The notes beneath the pieces are model-generated. The model worked only from the letters and a program-made list of their open reading frames with translations. It did no database searches and was not told where the DNA came from. A stretch of DNA of 64,000 nucleotides from Hyphomicrobiales bacterium (lineage in GTDB: Bacteria > Pseudomonadota > Alphaproteobacteria > Rhizobiales > Beijerinckiaceae): contig JAPLOU010000040.1 in assembly GCA_026400535.1 (NCBI GenBank), positions 1 to 64,000 on the forward strand, given 5' to 3'. The first letter of the stretch is position 1. Every line of letters begins with the position of its first letter. Below are positions 63,496 through 64,000 of the stretch, one piece after another. The position numbers were made by a program, and so were the translations under genes.

Positions 63496-64000
63496 ATGAT
63501 CATGTCGCTCCTCGCCAGCGCCCGCGCTGCCAAGTTCGCCGCCGTGCTGATGGGCGGCCTTGCGCTCGGCGCCTGCGCCTCGACGCCGACGACCGATCCG
63601 AATGCGGCGGCAGGCTTTGGCGCCGGTGGCGCGGCCACGCCGGGCAGCGCCCAGGATTTCGTGGTCAATGTCGGCGACCGCGTCTTCTTTGAATCGGATT
63701 CGACGGACCTGACCGCGACCGCCACCGCCACGCTCGACAAGCAGTCCCAGTGGCTGCAGCGCTATCCGCGCTACAGCTTCACCATCGAGGGCCACGCCGA
63801 CGAGCGCGGCACACGCGAATACAACTTCTCGCTCGGCGCCCGCCGTGCCCAGGCGGTGCGTGACTACCTCGCCTCGCGCGGCATTCCTGCAACCCGCATG
63901 CGGATCGTCTCCTATGGCAAGGAACGCCCGGTCGCGGTCTGCAACGATATTTCCTGCTGGTCGCAGAACCGCCGCGCCGTCACGCTTCTGGATGCCGGCG
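63496..64000 (+). CDS. pal: Peptidoglycan-associated lipoprotein Pal (3' end cut by the window)
   Basis: Outer-membrane lipoprotein, 168 codons visible, probably missing only a few. The start MIMSLLASARAAKFAAVLMG leads to the lipobox GLALGACAST, where Cys is lipidated. The OmpA-like domain FTIEGHADERGTREYNFSLG, ARRAQAVRDYLASRGI and QNRRAVTLLDAG binds peptidoglycan diaminopimelate. It anchors the outer membrane and is moved by TolB/TolA at the septum. Confidence 0.95.
   Translation, partial: MIMSLLASARAAKFAAVLMGGLALGACASTPTTDPNAAAGFGAGGAATPGSAQDFVVNVGDRVFFESDSTDLTATATATLDKQSQWLQRYPRYSFTIEGHADERGTREYNFSLGARRAQAVRDYLASRGIPATRMRIVSYGKERPVAVCNDISCWSQNRRAVTLLDAG

Overview
This 64 kb window is high-GC chromosomal DNA of an alphaproteobacterium, most likely a member of the Hyphomicrobiales (Rhizobiales). 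The support is the DUF4167 gene next to prmC/prfA/ptsP, the DUF1178, DUF2293, ExoD and YmdB-type neighbours, a single-chain indolepyruvate oxidoreductase, and the ruvCAB-ybgC-tolQRAB-pal block. The genus cannot be fixed from sequence reading alone. I see no rRNA, tRNA, CRISPR, prophage or transposase. One structured RNA (6S RNA) is clear.

Layout. (1) 1-564: the start of a molybdenum hydroxylase large subunit and its complete 2Fe-2S small subunit, both on minus. (2) 669-13785: a peptidoglycan-recycling island. nagA faces a run of murA, a BadF-type GlcNAc kinase, murQ, a GntR regulator and a frameshifted SIS-domain deaminase. A GNAT gene, two peptide-type ABC permeases and a binding protein run on minus. 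anmK and the two matching ABC ATPases run on plus. Together they would import anhydro-muropeptides or amino sugars and carry anhMurNAc, MurNAc-6P, GlcNAc-6P and GlcN-6P towards fructose-6P. (3) 13805-26045: housekeeping genes: DUF1178, grxC, a wrecked comF, an NDUFAF5-like methyltransferase, ptsP, prfA, prmC, a repeat-rich DUF4167 protein, MOSC, DUF2293 and clpB. (4) 26129-40505: an aryl/branched acid module: indolepyruvate oxidoreductase, acyl-CoA synthetase, a LivGHMKF importer and a phenylacetate-CoA-ligase-like enzyme. It is interrupted by a decayed PIN/antitoxin pair.

(5) 40502-50364: a hexuronate catabolic locus. The minus operon is uxaC-kduI-kduD-cupin-dctP-dctQ-dctM-uxuB. A divergent GntR regulator and uxuA lie on plus. 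Glucuronate and unsaturated uronates would both converge on 2-keto-3-deoxygluconate, while the KDG kinase and aldolase are not in the window. (6) 50384-54409: 6S RNA with its promoter, 5-formyl-THF cyclo-ligase, a YmdB-type phosphodiesterase, ExoD, YebC and a TauE permease. (7) 54472-64000: ruvC-ruvA-ruvB, a vapBC pair whose toxin has lost most catalytic acids, ybgC, a YcaQ-type glycosylase, then tolQ-tolR-tolA-tolB-pal. pal is cut by the window end.

The most interesting features are the self-contained peptidoglycan-recycling island with its own ABC importer, murA and shared TGGTAT operator-like sites. Next come four decaying genes or modules (nagB-type deaminase, comF, PIN/antitoxin, vapC), a perfectly coding but strongly periodic DUF4167 gene, and several palindromes at control points (26129-26157, 36572-36671, 43808-43833).
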